DNA of 64,000 nt from Rhizobium sp. 16-488-2b (lineage in GTDB: Bacteria > Pseudomonadota > Alphaproteobacteria > Rhizobiales > Rhizobiaceae), in assembly GCF_017741815.1 (NCBI RefSeq), contig NZ_JAGHMF010000008.1:62001-126000 (forward strand), read 5' to 3'. Positions 8,578 to 17,243 of the stretch are shown here, piece after piece. The notes under the pieces are model-generated. The model did no database searches and was not told the DNA's origin. It worked only from the letters and a program-made list of their open reading frames with translations. Numbering within the stretch: position 1 is the stretch's first letter; the number at the start of each line of letters is the position of its first letter. The translations under genes and the position numbers were made by a program.

Positions 8578-9243
8578 TTGCCACGCGAGAAAAGTTCGAA
8601 GTCCTACCTGTCCGCCGAAGAACGGGAACAGCAGATTGTCAGCAAGGCTATCGAGTTCTTCTCGGACTACGGCTTCCAGGCCAGCACCCGCGAAATCGCC
8701 AAGCATATCGGCATCACGCAACCTTTGCTCTATCGGTACTTCAAGACGAAGAACGACCTGATCGACCGGGTGTACAAGGAGATCTTCCTCACCCGCTGGA
8801 AAGGAGAGTGGCAAACAGAGCTCCAGAACCGCGACGCGCCTTTCCGAGATCGCCTGAAGCGCTACCTCAGGAACTACTGCGACAGCATTCTCGACCGCAA
8901 TTGGATTCGCATCTTCCTGCTCGGCGCACTGAACGATCAAACGATAAATCGTAGATACCTCGCGATGCTTCAGGAACGCACCTTTCCGATTATTTTGAAC
9001 GAACTTTATGCCTCGATCGGCATCGATAGTGCCGACGAGCACAACCGCTCGCTTGACAACGAAATCCTGTGGTCCTTCCACTCGAGCTTCTTCTATATCG
9101 GCGTACGAAAGTACGTCTATCAGCTTGATGTACCTGAGAATTTGGACGAGATCGTTGATGCCAGGGTAGATGCCTTCCTGGATGGCGCAGAATCGGAATT
9201 CATCTCCCGTCGGAAGAAAATCCGCAGGGCAGCTGCCGGATGA
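8578..9243 (+). CDS. TetR/AcrR family transcriptional regulator
   Basis: A 221-residue protein starting with TTG at 8578 behind a strong GGGGAGGA site (8566-8573). The N-terminal helix-turn-helix spans about residues 12-58: KAIEFFSDYGFQASTREIAK then ITQPLLYRYFKTKNDLIDRVY, the canonical TetR pattern. The C-terminal ligand-binding part is divergent and includes a hydrophobic helical stretch near NEILWSFHSSFFYIGVRKYV. It is divergent from the SDR-ABC operon and co-directional with the cupin/GldA-like genes. Matching inverted repeats in both promoters make it the likely local repressor; the inducer is unknown. Confidence 0.9.
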   Translation: MPREKSSKSYLSAEEREQQIVSKAIEFFSDYGFQASTREIAKHIGITQPLLYRYFKTKNDLIDRVYKEIFLTRWKGEWQTELQNRDAPFRDRLKRYLRNYCDSILDRNWIRIFLLGALNDQTINRRYLAMLQERTFPIILNELYASIGIDSADEHNRSLDNEILWSFHSSFFYIGVRKYVYQLDVPENLDEIVDARVDAFLDGAESEFISRRKKIRRAAAG

Positions 9244-9277
9244 GCATGAGAGCAATCTCATGATTGCCAGTTGACAA

Positions 9278-9297
9278 AATTTATCGATCGATCATTT
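9278..9297. promoter_or_regulatory. Second copy of the candidate TetR operator, upstream of the cupin gene
   Basis: AATTTATCG-AT-CGATCATTT, an inverted repeat with 7 of 9 arm positions matching, lies just after a TTGACA hexamer (9271-9276) that could be a -35 element. It shares 17 of 20 positions with the copy at 8454-8473. Binding here would block the promoter of 9339 onward. Confidence 0.55.
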
Positions 9298-9338
9298 TGA
9301 ACTTCATCTTTGACACGTCATGGAGGAAGGACACTGTC

Positions 9339-9737
9339 ATGATCGAGACCGCTGGAATTGACACCAATACCAACTGGCCGGACGCGCTGGTTCGGGAGCT
9401 TGAAGGCAGCCGCGCAAACGGGCGTGTCGGGCAGAAGCTCGTTTCCGAAACAGACAAGGTTCGCGTCTGGCATCTTCTACTCGCCCCCGGCGAACGCTTC
9501 GGCTTTCATAGCCACGTCCTCAACTACTTCTGGACTGCACTGAACCCCGGCCGCGCCCGCTCTCACTACTCCGATGGCCGCACCGTCGAAGTAAGCTACG
9601 CGGCTGGCGACACGAAGCACCTTACCTTCGACGAAGGCGATGGCATGCAGCACGACCTCGAGAATATCGGCGAGACGCCGCTCCAGTTCGTGACGGTTGA
9701 ATTCCTGGACAGCCCGAACAACGCATTGCCGGTCTAG
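9339..9737 (+). CDS. Small cupin-domain protein
   Basis: A 132-residue single-domain cupin. The start at 9339 is chosen because GGAGGAAGG lies 8 nt upstream; an upstream start at 9264 has no ribosome site and would run through the operator. The double-stranded beta-helix motifs are visible: WHLLLAPGERFGFHSHVLNY (metal-type histidines HSH) and a second motif near KHLTFDEGDGMQHDLENIGE. Small cupins of this type act as isomerases, decarboxylases or dioxygenases on small metabolites, or merely bind ligands. It is the first gene downstream of TetR and probably co-regulated with it; function otherwise unknown. Confidence 0.78.
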   Translation: MIETAGIDTNTNWPDALVRELEGSRANGRVGQKLVSETDKVRVWHLLLAPGERFGFHSHVLNYFWTALNPGRARSHYSDGRTVEVSYAAGDTKHLTFDEGDGMQHDLENIGETPLQFVTVEFLDSPNNALPV

Positions 9738-9936
9738 GCTGAGGCGTCCGGCCCCCGCAGGCCCATAGATCCTCCCGGGAATGAGCGGGATCTGGTTGGG
9801 CGGTTCGACAGGGCAAAGCCATGAAATTGATGGCTGCCGCGACCCGAACCAATAACGCGAAGTGCGTAAGCATTTTGATGGGTGCGAGATCTACAGAACA
9901 ACAACTAATCAGCATGCGATTCAGGAGGAGACCCAA

Positions 9937-11100
9937 ATGACTGCCAGGATTCCGGCCAAGCGCCCCCCGATCATGTTCGTATCGCCGCCCAAGTACGTTC
10001 AGGGGCCGGGGATAATTGACGACATGCATGAATATATCGGCGATCTCGGAACGCGCGTCACGCTTATTTGCGACAGCTTCGTCTGGAACAACTTTGGCGC
10101 CCGTGTCACGAAGTCCTGCAATGCTGGAGGCATCGAACTCAACCGCTTCGAGTTTAGCGGACAGGCATCGATCGGCCAGGTGGAGAAGGCGCTGGCAAGT
10201 GCGCAGCAAGCAGATTCCAACGTAATCATCGGCATGGGCGGCGGCAAGGCGTGCGACGTCGCGAAGGCCGTTGGCGCCCGCATGCGATGCAAGTGGGTGA
10301 CGCTCGCAACGATCGCTTCAACGGACGCACCTACCAGCTCGCTGTCGGTTCTTTACAAGGACAACGGCGATTTCCACAGCTACGAGCTTCACGGCAAGAA
10401 CCCGGATCTCGTGCTTGTCGATACCGAAGCCGTCGCCAGGGCACCTGCACGCTTTCTTGCGTCCGGTATGGCGGATGCGGTCGCCACGAAGTTCGAGTCA
10501 GCAATGTGCGCGATTGCAGGCTCGCACACCATTCTCGGCGCTCGCCCGTCGAGTGCTGGCCTCGCGCTCGGCGCGCTTGCTTGGGACAACTGCCGCAAGT
10601 ATGGCCTCAGCGCTCTCAAGGCGGTCGAAGCTCATGCGGTGACGCCTGCGGTCGAACTCATTGTCGAAACCAACACCTTCCACAGCGGCGTCGGCTTCGA
10701 GAGCGGTGGCTTTTCGGGTGCTCATTCGGTTCACAACGGCATTACACACCTGACGGAGAGCCACGTCGCGATGCATGGCGAAATCGTCAACTTCGGCATC
10801 CTGGTTCAGCTCACGCTCGAAGGCCGCGCGGACGCGGATCTCGATGAGTTCATCGAATTCTCGCTGCCGCTCGGCCTTCCTGTGACGCTCGAGCAGATCG
10901 GCCTTGCAGGCCTCACCGAAGACAAGCTCCGCATCGTGTCCGAGGCCGCTACGGCGCCCGGCGAGTCCATCCATTGGATGCCGTTCAAGGTGGATGCCGA
11001 CATGGTCGCAGGCGCCATCATTGGAACGGACGCATATGTCCGGGAGTACCTGAAGAGCCGCAACAATCTTTCGGCACCCTTCCGTCCGCAGATCCGATAA
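9937..11100 (+). CDS. Iron-containing alcohol dehydrogenase, glycerol dehydrogenase (GldA)-like
   Basis: A 387-residue protein starting at 9937 behind AGGAGGAG. The nucleotide-binding motif is IIGMGGGKACDVAKAVG, and the metal ligands expected for the GldA group are visible: aspartate in SGMADAVATKFE, histidine in GGFSGAHSVHNGI and histidine in MHGEIVNFGI. The TLATIASTDAPTSSLSVLY segment is also family-typical. It would oxidise a polyol or alpha-hydroxy carbonyl compound with NAD+. It follows the cupin gene by 199 nt and precedes a VOC-family gene after a hairpin, part of the TetR-adjacent catabolic set. Confidence 0.9.
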   Translation: MTARIPAKRPPIMFVSPPKYVQGPGIIDDMHEYIGDLGTRVTLICDSFVWNNFGARVTKSCNAGGIELNRFEFSGQASIGQVEKALASAQQADSNVIIGMGGGKACDVAKAVGARMRCKWVTLATIASTDAPTSSLSVLYKDNGDFHSYELHGKNPDLVLVDTEAVARAPARFLASGMADAVATKFESAMCAIAGSHTILGARPSSAGLALGALAWDNCRKYGLSALKAVEAHAVTPAVELIVETNTFHSGVGFESGGFSGAHSVHNGITHLTESHVAMHGEIVNFGILVQLTLEGRADADLDEFIEFSLPLGLPVTLEQIGLAGLTEDKLRIVSEAATAPGESIHWMPFKVDADMVAGAIIGTDAYVREYLKSRNNLSAPFRPQIR

Positions 11101-11109
11101 GCCGAAAGG

Positions 11110-11140
11110 CCACGGGCGAGAGCAACGCTTTGGCCCGTGG
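11110..11140 (+). other. Hairpin between the GldA-like and VOC genes
   Basis: CCACGGGC (11110-11117) and GCCCGTGG (11133-11140) pair perfectly with a 15-nt loop. No T-tract follows, so it looks more like an intercistronic stem-loop than a full terminator. Confidence 0.5.
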
Positions 11141-11171
11141 TTGCAACCGACAGATCAATGGTGAGCAGTCC

Positions 11172-11669
11172 ATGAAGAAGAACCTTTTCGCCATGAACCA
11201 CATTGGCATCAATTTTCCGGATCTGGACGCCGCGTTCCCTTGGTATCGCGACGTCCTCGAATGCTACGTTCTGTCGGAGCCAGCCGAGGCAACGGACGAC
11301 GGCACGCTTTACGGCAATGTCGTTAAGGACATCTTCGGCGACCGCTTCAAAAAGGTGCGTATCGCGCATCTGACCACGGGATGTGGCGTAGGCATCGAGA
11401 TGTTCGAGTTTCACGAGCCCAAAACCTATGTGCCCGAGAACACCTTTGACTACGCCCGCTCGGGCATCTTCCATTTCTGCCTGACGACAGCCGACATCGA
11501 CGCGACTGCTGAAAGGATTCAGAGCAATGGTGGAAAGGTATTGTCCAAGACGTGGAAGCTCTTCGACGAGGAGCAGATGAGACTGGTTTACTGCCAGGAC
11601 CCTTGGGGCACTATCATCGAGTTTTACGAAGCGCCCTACGCCCAGTTCTGCGCGAACCGCGGAAACTGA
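11172..11669 (+). CDS. VOC family (glyoxalase/bleomycin resistance/dioxygenase fold) protein
   Basis: 165 residues from the ATG at 11172. Two beta-alpha-beta-beta-beta repeats are evident: MNHIGINFPDLDAAFPWYRD in the first, IFHFCLTTADIDATAERI and CQDPWGTIIEFYEAPY in the second. Candidate metal ligands are the histidine of NHIG, the first histidine of FHFC and the glutamate of IIEFYE, the classic VOC set. Family members are lyases, epimerases or extradiol dioxygenases. The ribosome site is weak. It lies 71 nt behind the GldA-like gene and is probably co-transcribed with it; the substrate is unknown. Confidence 0.85.
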   Translation: MKKNLFAMNHIGINFPDLDAAFPWYRDVLECYVLSEPAEATDDGTLYGNVVKDIFGDRFKKVRIAHLTTGCGVGIEMFEFHEPKTYVPENTFDYARSGIFHFCLTTADIDATAERIQSNGGKVLSKTWKLFDEEQMRLVYCQDPWGTIIEFYEAPYAQFCANRGN

Positions 11670-11879
11670 CCATCCGGTCGCGCTTGCGGCGCCCGATGTC
11701 AACGCCTGCCTGGCGCCGCTCGCACTCTTGCTAAAAACGAAAGAGTCTCTGACCTCCAGTCGAGATTGTGTTGAGCTCTGCAGCGACCTAAATTCCGCAT
11801 CGAGCATCTTTGGCCTTCGAATAGCGACGTCGGTCGCAGGCAAAGTGTCTGCAAAGAGTTTTCAAAGAAGGAGCATCAC

Positions 11880-12935
11880 GTGACAGCCAAGAACGTTGTA
11901 GTCGTTGCCGGCGTGCACGGCGTTTCAGGGAAAGCATCCGCGATTGCGTGGGCAAACACCCCTGATACCAAGGTCTACGGTCTCTCACGCCGCAGCGCGG
12001 AACTGCCTGCAGGGGTCGAAGGGATCACTGTCGACCTGCTGGACAGAGCAGATGTCGAAAAGAAGCTGGGTGGCCTCAAGGATGTAACCCACGTCGTCTT
12101 CGCCGCCTATGTCGAGAAGTCGACGGCATCGGAACGTTCGAAGGTCAACGTCGCTCTCGTCCAGAACCTGGTTGAGGTGGTTGAAGCGGCTTCGCCCTCC
12201 CTGAAGCACGTTGCCTTCTACCAAGGCGGCAAGGCCTACGGCTCCGATCTTGGCCCGTTCAAGACCCCTGCCCGCGAAGACGATCCTCGCCTGATGTCTC
12301 CGAACTTCTATTATGACCAGGAAGACTTCCTCCGCCGCGCGCAGGTCGGCAAGTCCTGGCATTGGACATCGCTTCGGCCGGAAGCGATTATCGGTTACGC
12401 GAACGGCAACCCGATGAACCTGGGCGTCGCTATCGCCGTCTATGCCACCATCTCCAAGGAGTTGGGAATTCCGCTTCGCTTCCCAGGCACCCAGGCAGCC
12501 TATACCGCGATGTACCAGGTGAGCTCCGCAGATCTCCTTGCCGACGCCACGGTCTGGGCAGGTCTGACGCCCGGAGCGCGGGACGATATCTTCAACATCA
12601 CAAACGGCGACCAATTCCGCTGGCAGCACATGTGGCCGCGTATCGCTCGCATGTTCGACATGGAAGTCGCCGATCCGGTTCCGATGCCGCTCGCCGAGTA
12701 CATGACCGACAAGACCGAGCTCTGGGACTCGATCGTCGCCAAATACGGCCTGCAGAACATCTCTTACGAGCAACTGGTCTCATGGCGTTTCGCGGACTTC
12801 ATCTTCGCAAGCGGCTTCGACAACGTCTCAAGCACAATCAAGGCGCGCAAGGCTGGATTCCATGGCTGCATCGACAGCGAGGAGATGTTCGCATCCTTCT
12901 TCGCGTCGCTTCGCGAACTGAAGATCATTCCATAA
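11880..12935 (+). CDS. NAD(P)-dependent reductase, PRISE-like extended SDR
   Basis: 351 residues from a GTG at 11880 behind AAGGAG. The N-terminal dinucleotide motif is VVAGVHGVSGKASA, followed by VYGLSRRSAE, where arginines after strand 2 suggest NADP(H). Further segments (VTHVVFAAYVEK, KHVAFYQGGKAYGSDLGPFK, NFYYDQEDFLRR, WTSLRPEAIIGYANGNPMNL) resemble the progesterone 5-beta-reductase/iridoid synthase-like (PRISE) group, whose members reduce activated C=C bonds in enones. It follows the VOC gene by 210 nt in the same direction and ends in a candidate terminator. The exact reaction is not predictable. Confidence 0.8.
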   Translation: MTAKNVVVVAGVHGVSGKASAIAWANTPDTKVYGLSRRSAELPAGVEGITVDLLDRADVEKKLGGLKDVTHVVFAAYVEKSTASERSKVNVALVQNLVEVVEAASPSLKHVAFYQGGKAYGSDLGPFKTPAREDDPRLMSPNFYYDQEDFLRRAQVGKSWHWTSLRPEAIIGYANGNPMNLGVAIAVYATISKELGIPLRFPGTQAAYTAMYQVSSADLLADATVWAGLTPGARDDIFNITNGDQFRWQHMWPRIARMFDMEVADPVPMPLAEYMTDKTELWDSIVAKYGLQNISYEQLVSWRFADFIFASGFDNVSSTIKARKAGFHGCIDSEEMFASFFASLRELKIIP

Positions 12936-12987
12936 TCAGCTGGGATTGATCGGGCTGCGGTGTAGAGCTGACGCCGCGGAACAACCA

Positions 12988-13017
12988 GCGCCGGGCGAGA
13001 TCGACATCGTCCGGCGC
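12988..13017 (+). terminator. Candidate terminator after the PRISE-like gene
   Basis: GCGCCGG (12988-12994) pairs with CCGGCGC (13011-13017), with further possible CGA/TCG pairing inside the loop. The downstream tail CTTCGTTAA is not T-rich, so the termination efficiency is uncertain. Confidence 0.45.
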
Positions 13018-13080
13018 CTTCGTTAAGACGGCCATATCAATGCGTTCACCGTCCAACGCCGCCGTCCGAAAGGAAGCCCG

Positions 13081-14016
13081 ATGCCTGACCAGCCCAACGG
13101 GTATTCATCAATCTTCCAACAGGATCGGATCTCGATCGGCCTGGTGCTCCCCGCGCGCGAAACGAACTCGCCTGACATTGACTTCCAACAGCAGTTAGAA
13201 GCCGCGCGACTGGCCGACTCCCTGGGATTTGCCGCAGTCTGGGTGCGCGATGTTCCGCTCAACGGTCCATGGTATCCAGAGAACTTCGGCCATCCCGATC
13301 CCTTCGTGATGCTGGGCGCCATTGCCGCCGCGACGAGCAGGATCAGCATCGGCACCGCAGCTACCGTGCTGACGCTTCGCCATCCGCTGCATGTGGCGAA
13401 GGCCGCAATCTCACTGGACCATCTCTCTGGGGGCCGCTTCGTGCTCGGCCTCGGCTCCGGAGATCGCCGCGAGGAATTCGTCGCTTTCGGCAAGGACTCG
13501 GAAGACAGGCGCGATCTGTTCCGCGACAACTGGCAAGTACTTTCCAGCGCGATCGAGCGGCCGCTGCAAATCCAAACTGACAGCATCTCTGGCCATCCCG
13601 GATTCGAGATGCGGCCGCCACCGTTCTCAGATATTCCGATGATCGCGATAGGATCTGCAGGACAAAGCCTCAACTGGATTGCACGCAATGCGTCAGGATG
13701 GGCAACCTACCATCGCCCACCAGAAGTCCAGCGAGATCGACACGCGCTATGGCGCCAGGCGGTTTCCAATTCCGCCGACGGTGCGTTTCGGAGCTTCAGC
13801 GTCGCTATCCGAATCGAGCTAACTGAAAAACCTTTCATGCCCGCCGAACCGATCGATCTGGGATACCGGGTCGGCAGCCGCCAACTGCCTGAAGTCATTG
13901 AGGCGCTACGGGCAAACGGCGTTCACCACCTCATGCTGAACCTCTTGCCGAATGGGGATGATCCGTCTTCACAGCTAGAGGCGCTGGCACACGACGTACT
14001 GCCATCATTTGCCTGA
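13081..14016 (+). CDS. LLM class (luciferase-like) flavin-dependent oxidoreductase
   Basis: 311 residues of the bacterial luciferase TIM-barrel family. Visible family segments are ISIGLVLPARE at the N-terminus, AARLADSLGFAAVWVRDVPL, ISIGTAATVLTLRHPLHVAK and LSGGRFVLGLGSGDRREEF. Members are FMNH2- or F420-dependent monooxygenases or dehydrogenases; here an FMN enzyme is more likely since no F420 genes are seen. It stands alone, 145 nt downstream of the PRISE-like gene and convergent with folD, so its pathway is unclear. Confidence 0.87.
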   Translation: MPDQPNGYSSIFQQDRISIGLVLPARETNSPDIDFQQQLEAARLADSLGFAAVWVRDVPLNGPWYPENFGHPDPFVMLGAIAAATSRISIGTAATVLTLRHPLHVAKAAISLDHLSGGRFVLGLGSGDRREEFVAFGKDSEDRRDLFRDNWQVLSSAIERPLQIQTDSISGHPGFEMRPPPFSDIPMIAIGSAGQSLNWIARNASGWATYHRPPEVQRDRHALWRQAVSNSADGAFRSFSVAIRIELTEKPFMPAEPIDLGYRVGSRQLPEVIEALRANGVHHLMLNLLPNGDDPSSQLEALAHDVLPSFA

Positions 14017-14028
14017 AGCAACGGAATA

Positions 14029-14044
14029 GGCGCGGCGGAGCGCC
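14029..14044. terminator. Weak hairpin between convergent LLM and folD genes
   Basis: GGCGC (14029-14033), a 6-nt loop and GCGCC (14040-14044) are followed by CTTTCCC. Short stem and poor T-tract; a possible terminator of the plus-strand gene. Confidence 0.35.
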
Positions 14045-14139
14045 CTTTCCCTATCATGCGCCGTAACCCGAGCGTCCCGCCAGCAATGCCGCCGAACTGC
14101 TTTCGTTGTTCGGCGTCCCAGTTGGTTCGCCGGAAAATC

Positions 14140-15051
14140 TTACAGCGCGCCTAATCTGGGCGGCAGCATGTCGGCGCTGCGATACGCCGCGATGACGGTG
14201 TTTGCCATCAGCATCGCTATGGTCATCGGGCCAACCCCACCGGGGACCGGTGTGACCGCTCCCGCCACCTCGCCGACTTCGGCAAATGCAACGTCGCCGA
14301 CGAGCCGTGACCTGCCTTCGCCCTTTTCGGGCGCTGCGATACGATTGATGCCGACGTCTATGACTGTAGCGCCGGGTTTGATCCAATCGGCCTTCACCAT
14401 TTCCGACCGGCCGACGGCAGCTACGAGGATATCAGCCTCGCGGCAGATTGCAGGGAGGTCCTTTGTCCGCGAATGCGCTGTCGTCACTGTCGCATTGGCT
14501 GCAAGGAGTAAGGCCGACATCGGCTTGCCGAAGAGGTTCGAACGGCCGAGCACGACGGCATTGAGCCCCGAGAGGTCTTCACCGTGTACCAGGCGCACGA
14601 GAACCATGGCGCCAGCAGGCGTGCATGAGACGAGGCCGCCTTCGAGATCGCCCGTCGTCACCTTGCCCGCATTGACGACATGCAGGCCGTCGACATCCTT
14701 TTCGGGCTTGATCATTTGGATGATTGGATCGGAAGCCAAGTGCTTGGGAAGCGGCAGTTGGACGAGAATGCCGTGGATTGCGGCGTCGGCATTGAGTGTA
14801 TCAACGAGGGCTGCGAGCTCTTCCTGCGTGGTCGCCTCAGCCAATGTGTGCTGGACGGACCTGAAACCGCATTCTTTCGCCATGCGGCTCTTCGCGGCCA
14901 CATAGGCATGGCTGGCTGGATCATCTCCGACGATGACGACGGCAAGTCCAGGCTTGAGGCCCGCATGCTCGCCCACCTTCAACGACGCGGACTTGACAGC
15001 CTCGATCACTGACGCGGCGACCTGCTTCCCATCGATAATCTTGGCGGTCAT
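14140..15051 (-). CDS. folD: Bifunctional methylene-THF dehydrogenase/methenyl-THF cyclohydrolase FolD
   Basis: 303 residues with all FolD landmarks: [13 protein letters not shown] (catalytic Tyr and Lys), [26 protein letters not shown], the NADP-binding [15 protein letters not shown] and the terminal VPGGVGPMT. It interconverts 5,10-methylene-THF and 10-formyl-THF in the cytoplasm. It begins 3 nt after the purU stop and is the last gene of the twelve-gene moc-like operon. This suggests a dedicated second copy that oxidises one-carbon units released by O-demethylation, rather than the housekeeping enzyme. Confidence 0.96.
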   Translation of the reverse strand: MTAKIIDGKQVAASVIEAVKSASLKVGEHAGLKPGLAVVIVGDDPASHAYVAAKSRMAKECGFRSVQHTLAEATTQEELAALVDTLNADAAIHGILVQLPLPKHLASDPIIQMIKPEKDVDGLHVVNAGKVTTGDLEGGLVSCTPAGAMVLVRLVHGEDLSGLNAVVLGRSNLFGKPMSALLLAANATVTTAHSRTKDLPAICREADILVAAVGRSEMVKADWIKPGATVIDVGINRIAAPEKGEGRSRLVGDVAFAEVGEVAGAVTPVPGGVGPMTIAMLMANTVIAAYRSADMLPPRLGAL

Positions 15052-15054
15052 CGA

Positions 15055-15939
15055 TCAGCCCATTCGCTCGGACTTGTATGAACCCGGGCTCGGCGGGAAT
15101 ACGATGGTCTTGTTGCCGTTCATGAAGACACGGTGATGGATATGCGCATGCACCGCGCGGGCAAGCACCTGGCTCTCCACGTCACGGCCAATCGAGACGT
15201 AGTCGTCGGCTGATTGCGCATGCGTAATGCGGGCTACGTCCTGCTCGATGATCGGCCCCTCGTCGAGGTCGGCGGTGACATAGTGCGCCGTCGCGCCGAT
15301 CAGCTTCACCCCGCGCTCAAAGGCCTGCTTGTAGGGATTGGCACCCTTGAAGCTCGGCAGGAACGAGTGATGGATGTTGATGATGCGGCCAGACATCTTC
15401 TTGCAGACGGCATCGGATAGAACCTGCATGTAGCGGGCGAGGACGATCAGCTCGGCGCCCGATGATGTGACGATTTCCATCAGCCGTGCTTCGGCCTCCG
15501 GCTTGTTCTCCTTGGTCACCTTGATGTGGTGAAACGGGATATCGTGATTGACGATCACCTTTTGGTAATCGAAATGGTTGGAGACGACACCAACGATATC
15601 GATCGGCAGCGCGCCGATCTTCCAACGATAGAGAAGATCATTCAGACAGTGCCCAAAGCGCGAGACCATGAGCAGAACCCTCATGCGCTCATCGCTGTCG
15701 TTGAACCGATAGGTCATGGCAAAGGCCTTGGCGACAGGTGCGAAACCGGACTTGATCTCCTCTTCCGACACACCTTCCTGAGAAAGGAAGGTCAGACGCA
15801 TAAAGAAAAGACTGGTCTCCTGGTCGTCGAACTGTGAAGAGTCGGATATGTAGCAGCCCTTGTCGGCGAGGTAGCCGGTGATGGCGGCGACGATGCCGCG
15901 GGTCGATTGGCAGGAAACGGTCAGGACGTGACTTTTCAT
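15055..15939 (-). CDS. purU: Formyltetrahydrofolate deformylase PurU
   Basis: 294 residues from the ATG at 15939 (a TTG 27 nt upstream has no ribosome site). An N-terminal ACT domain (LTVSCQSTRGIVAAITGYLA, residues ~4-23) is followed by the formyltransferase-type catalytic domain with VSRFGHCLNDLLYRW, LARYMQVLSD and the catalytic INIHHSFLPSFKGANPY, then TAHYVTADLDEGPIIEQD. It hydrolyses 10-formyl-THF to formate and THF. Coupled with folD 3 nt downstream, it can drain one-carbon units to formate and regenerate THF for the demethylation proposed for this operon. Confidence 0.95.
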   Translation of the reverse strand: MKSHVLTVSCQSTRGIVAAITGYLADKGCYISDSSQFDDQETSLFFMRLTFLSQEGVSEEEIKSGFAPVAKAFAMTYRFNDSDERMRVLLMVSRFGHCLNDLLYRWKIGALPIDIVGVVSNHFDYQKVIVNHDIPFHHIKVTKENKPEAEARLMEIVTSSGAELIVLARYMQVLSDAVCKKMSGRIINIHHSFLPSFKGANPYKQAFERGVKLIGATAHYVTADLDEGPIIEQDVARITHAQSADDYVSIGRDVESQVLARAVHAHIHHRVFMNGNKTIVFPPSPGSYKSERMG

Positions 15940-16016
15940 CGATGGATCTCGTGAACAGGATATCAAAGGAGTGGTGTGGGCATTGAAGCCCAGGCACGTG
16001 ATGCATGAACCAAGGC

Positions 16017-17243
16017 TCAGGCGGCGAGCAGCGCCTTGAGCCTGACGTCGGGTGACGCCAACGCCTGGGCGTCGATTGATCTGCCTGAAGCAATGAGCAT
16101 CTCGGCAAGGCGGATGTCGCGCGCGACAGCATTGCCTGGGCCGATGCCGCTGGCCGCCAGCAGCAGGCCCGCATCATCCATTTCGAAAATGATGAAGGCT
16201 CCGTTGCCGAGGTCACGCCGAACGGCTCGCGTACTGCCCGTTGAGAGGCCCGCGACCTGGAGCGTGAGATCGAACTGATCGGACCAGAACCACGGCACCG
16301 CGGTGATGGTGTCGCTTGCGCCTAGAAGATTGGCGGCGGCGATCAATGCATGCTCCTGCGCGCTGCGCCAGGACTCGAGACGAACGCGTCGGTCGCCGTA
16401 GTGCGCAAGCGGGAACGAACAGCAATCTCCGGCAGCCCAAATATCCTGGTCGCTCGTCTGCAAATGCCGATCGACGGCAATGCCATTGTCGATCGCTAAG
16501 CCTGCTTCGGCCGCAAGTTCAACATTCGGGAGCGACCCGATACCGACGACAAACAGATCCGCCTCGATCACACCGCCGTCGGAGAGTGTCAAACGAATGT
16601 CTTCATCCGTGGCACGCAACGTCTCAACTCGAGCACTGCAGATGATCTCGACGCCCTCGGCGGAATGCCGCGCCGCTACAGCCGCGGCGATCTCGGCGGG
16701 AACTCCGCGTGAGAGGATGCGCGGCAACCCTTCCAGCAGAACGACGGTGGCGCCGAGGCGTCGGGCGCTTGCCGCCAGTTCCAGGCCAATGAACCCTCCA
16801 CCAAGGATGGCGAGGCGACTGCCGGGCGTCAGATGCTGCCGGATACGGAGAGCATCGGCGTGCGTGCGCAGCGACAGGATGCGCGGGCTGTTGACCTCAC
16901 TGCCCGGCAGACTTCGTGCGCGGGCGCCGGTTGCCAAAAGCAGTTTCGTGTAGGGTACAAGCGTCCCATCGTCGAGTTCGACCACCCTGCTCGCACGATC
17001 GAGACGAGTGACGGATGCGCTGAGCCGCAGGTCAATCTGCTTCGCGGTATAATCGCCAAGACCAGCGACGAAGCGCGGATCCACATTGCCGACGATGCCG
17101 TCCTTGGACAAAGGCGGCCGCTCATAGGGGGGGTGATCCTCGGCGCCGATCAGCGTGACTGCGCCCGTGTAACCGCGTTCGCGCAAACTCAGCGCAGCAC
17201 GGCCGCCGCATTCTCCCGCGCCGACGATAACTATGGAGTTCAT
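16017..17243 (-). CDS. mocF: FAD-dependent ferredoxin reductase (MocF-like)
   Basis: 408 residues of the rubredoxin/ferredoxin reductase family that serves Rieske and P450 oxygenases. FAD-binding GAGECGG at the N-terminus, PPYERPPLSK, the NADH-binding ILGGGFIGLELAASARRLGA and the second FAD motif near DIWAAGDCC are present. The ATG overlaps the stop of the HTH gene upstream by 4 nt. The partner is most likely the Rieske ferredoxin at 20270-20584, with the membrane hydroxylase at 23673-24695 as terminal oxygenase, as for MocD, MocE and MocF in rhizopine catabolism. The symbol is by family and context, not proof. Confidence 0.85.
   Translation of the reverse strand: MNSIVIVGAGECGGRAALSLRERGYTGAVTLIGAEDHPPYERPPLSKDGIVGNVDPRFVAGLGDYTAKQIDLRLSASVTRLDRASRVVELDDGTLVPYTKLLLATGARARSLPGSEVNSPRILSLRTHADALRIRQHLTPGSRLAILGGGFIGLELAASARRLGATVVLLEGLPRILSRGVPAEIAAAVAARHSAEGVEIICSARVETLRATDEDIRLTLSDGGVIEADLFVVGIGSLPNVELAAEAGLAIDNGIAVDRHLQTSDQDIWAAGDCCSFPLAHYGDRRVRLESWRSAQEHALIAAANLLGASDTITAVPWFWSDQFDLTLQVAGLSTGSTRAVRRDLGNGAFIIFEMDDAGLLLAASGIGPGNAVARDIRLAEMLIASGRSIDAQALASPDVRLKALLAA

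Noticed and set aside
9767..9793. Possible terminator after the cupin gene
   Set aside because: AGATC...GATCT pairs only with bulges and no T-tract follows; too weak to list.
10806..11843. 345-residue minus-strand frame
   Set aside because: It spans the antisense of the GldA-like and VOC genes and their spacer, with no family resemblance.
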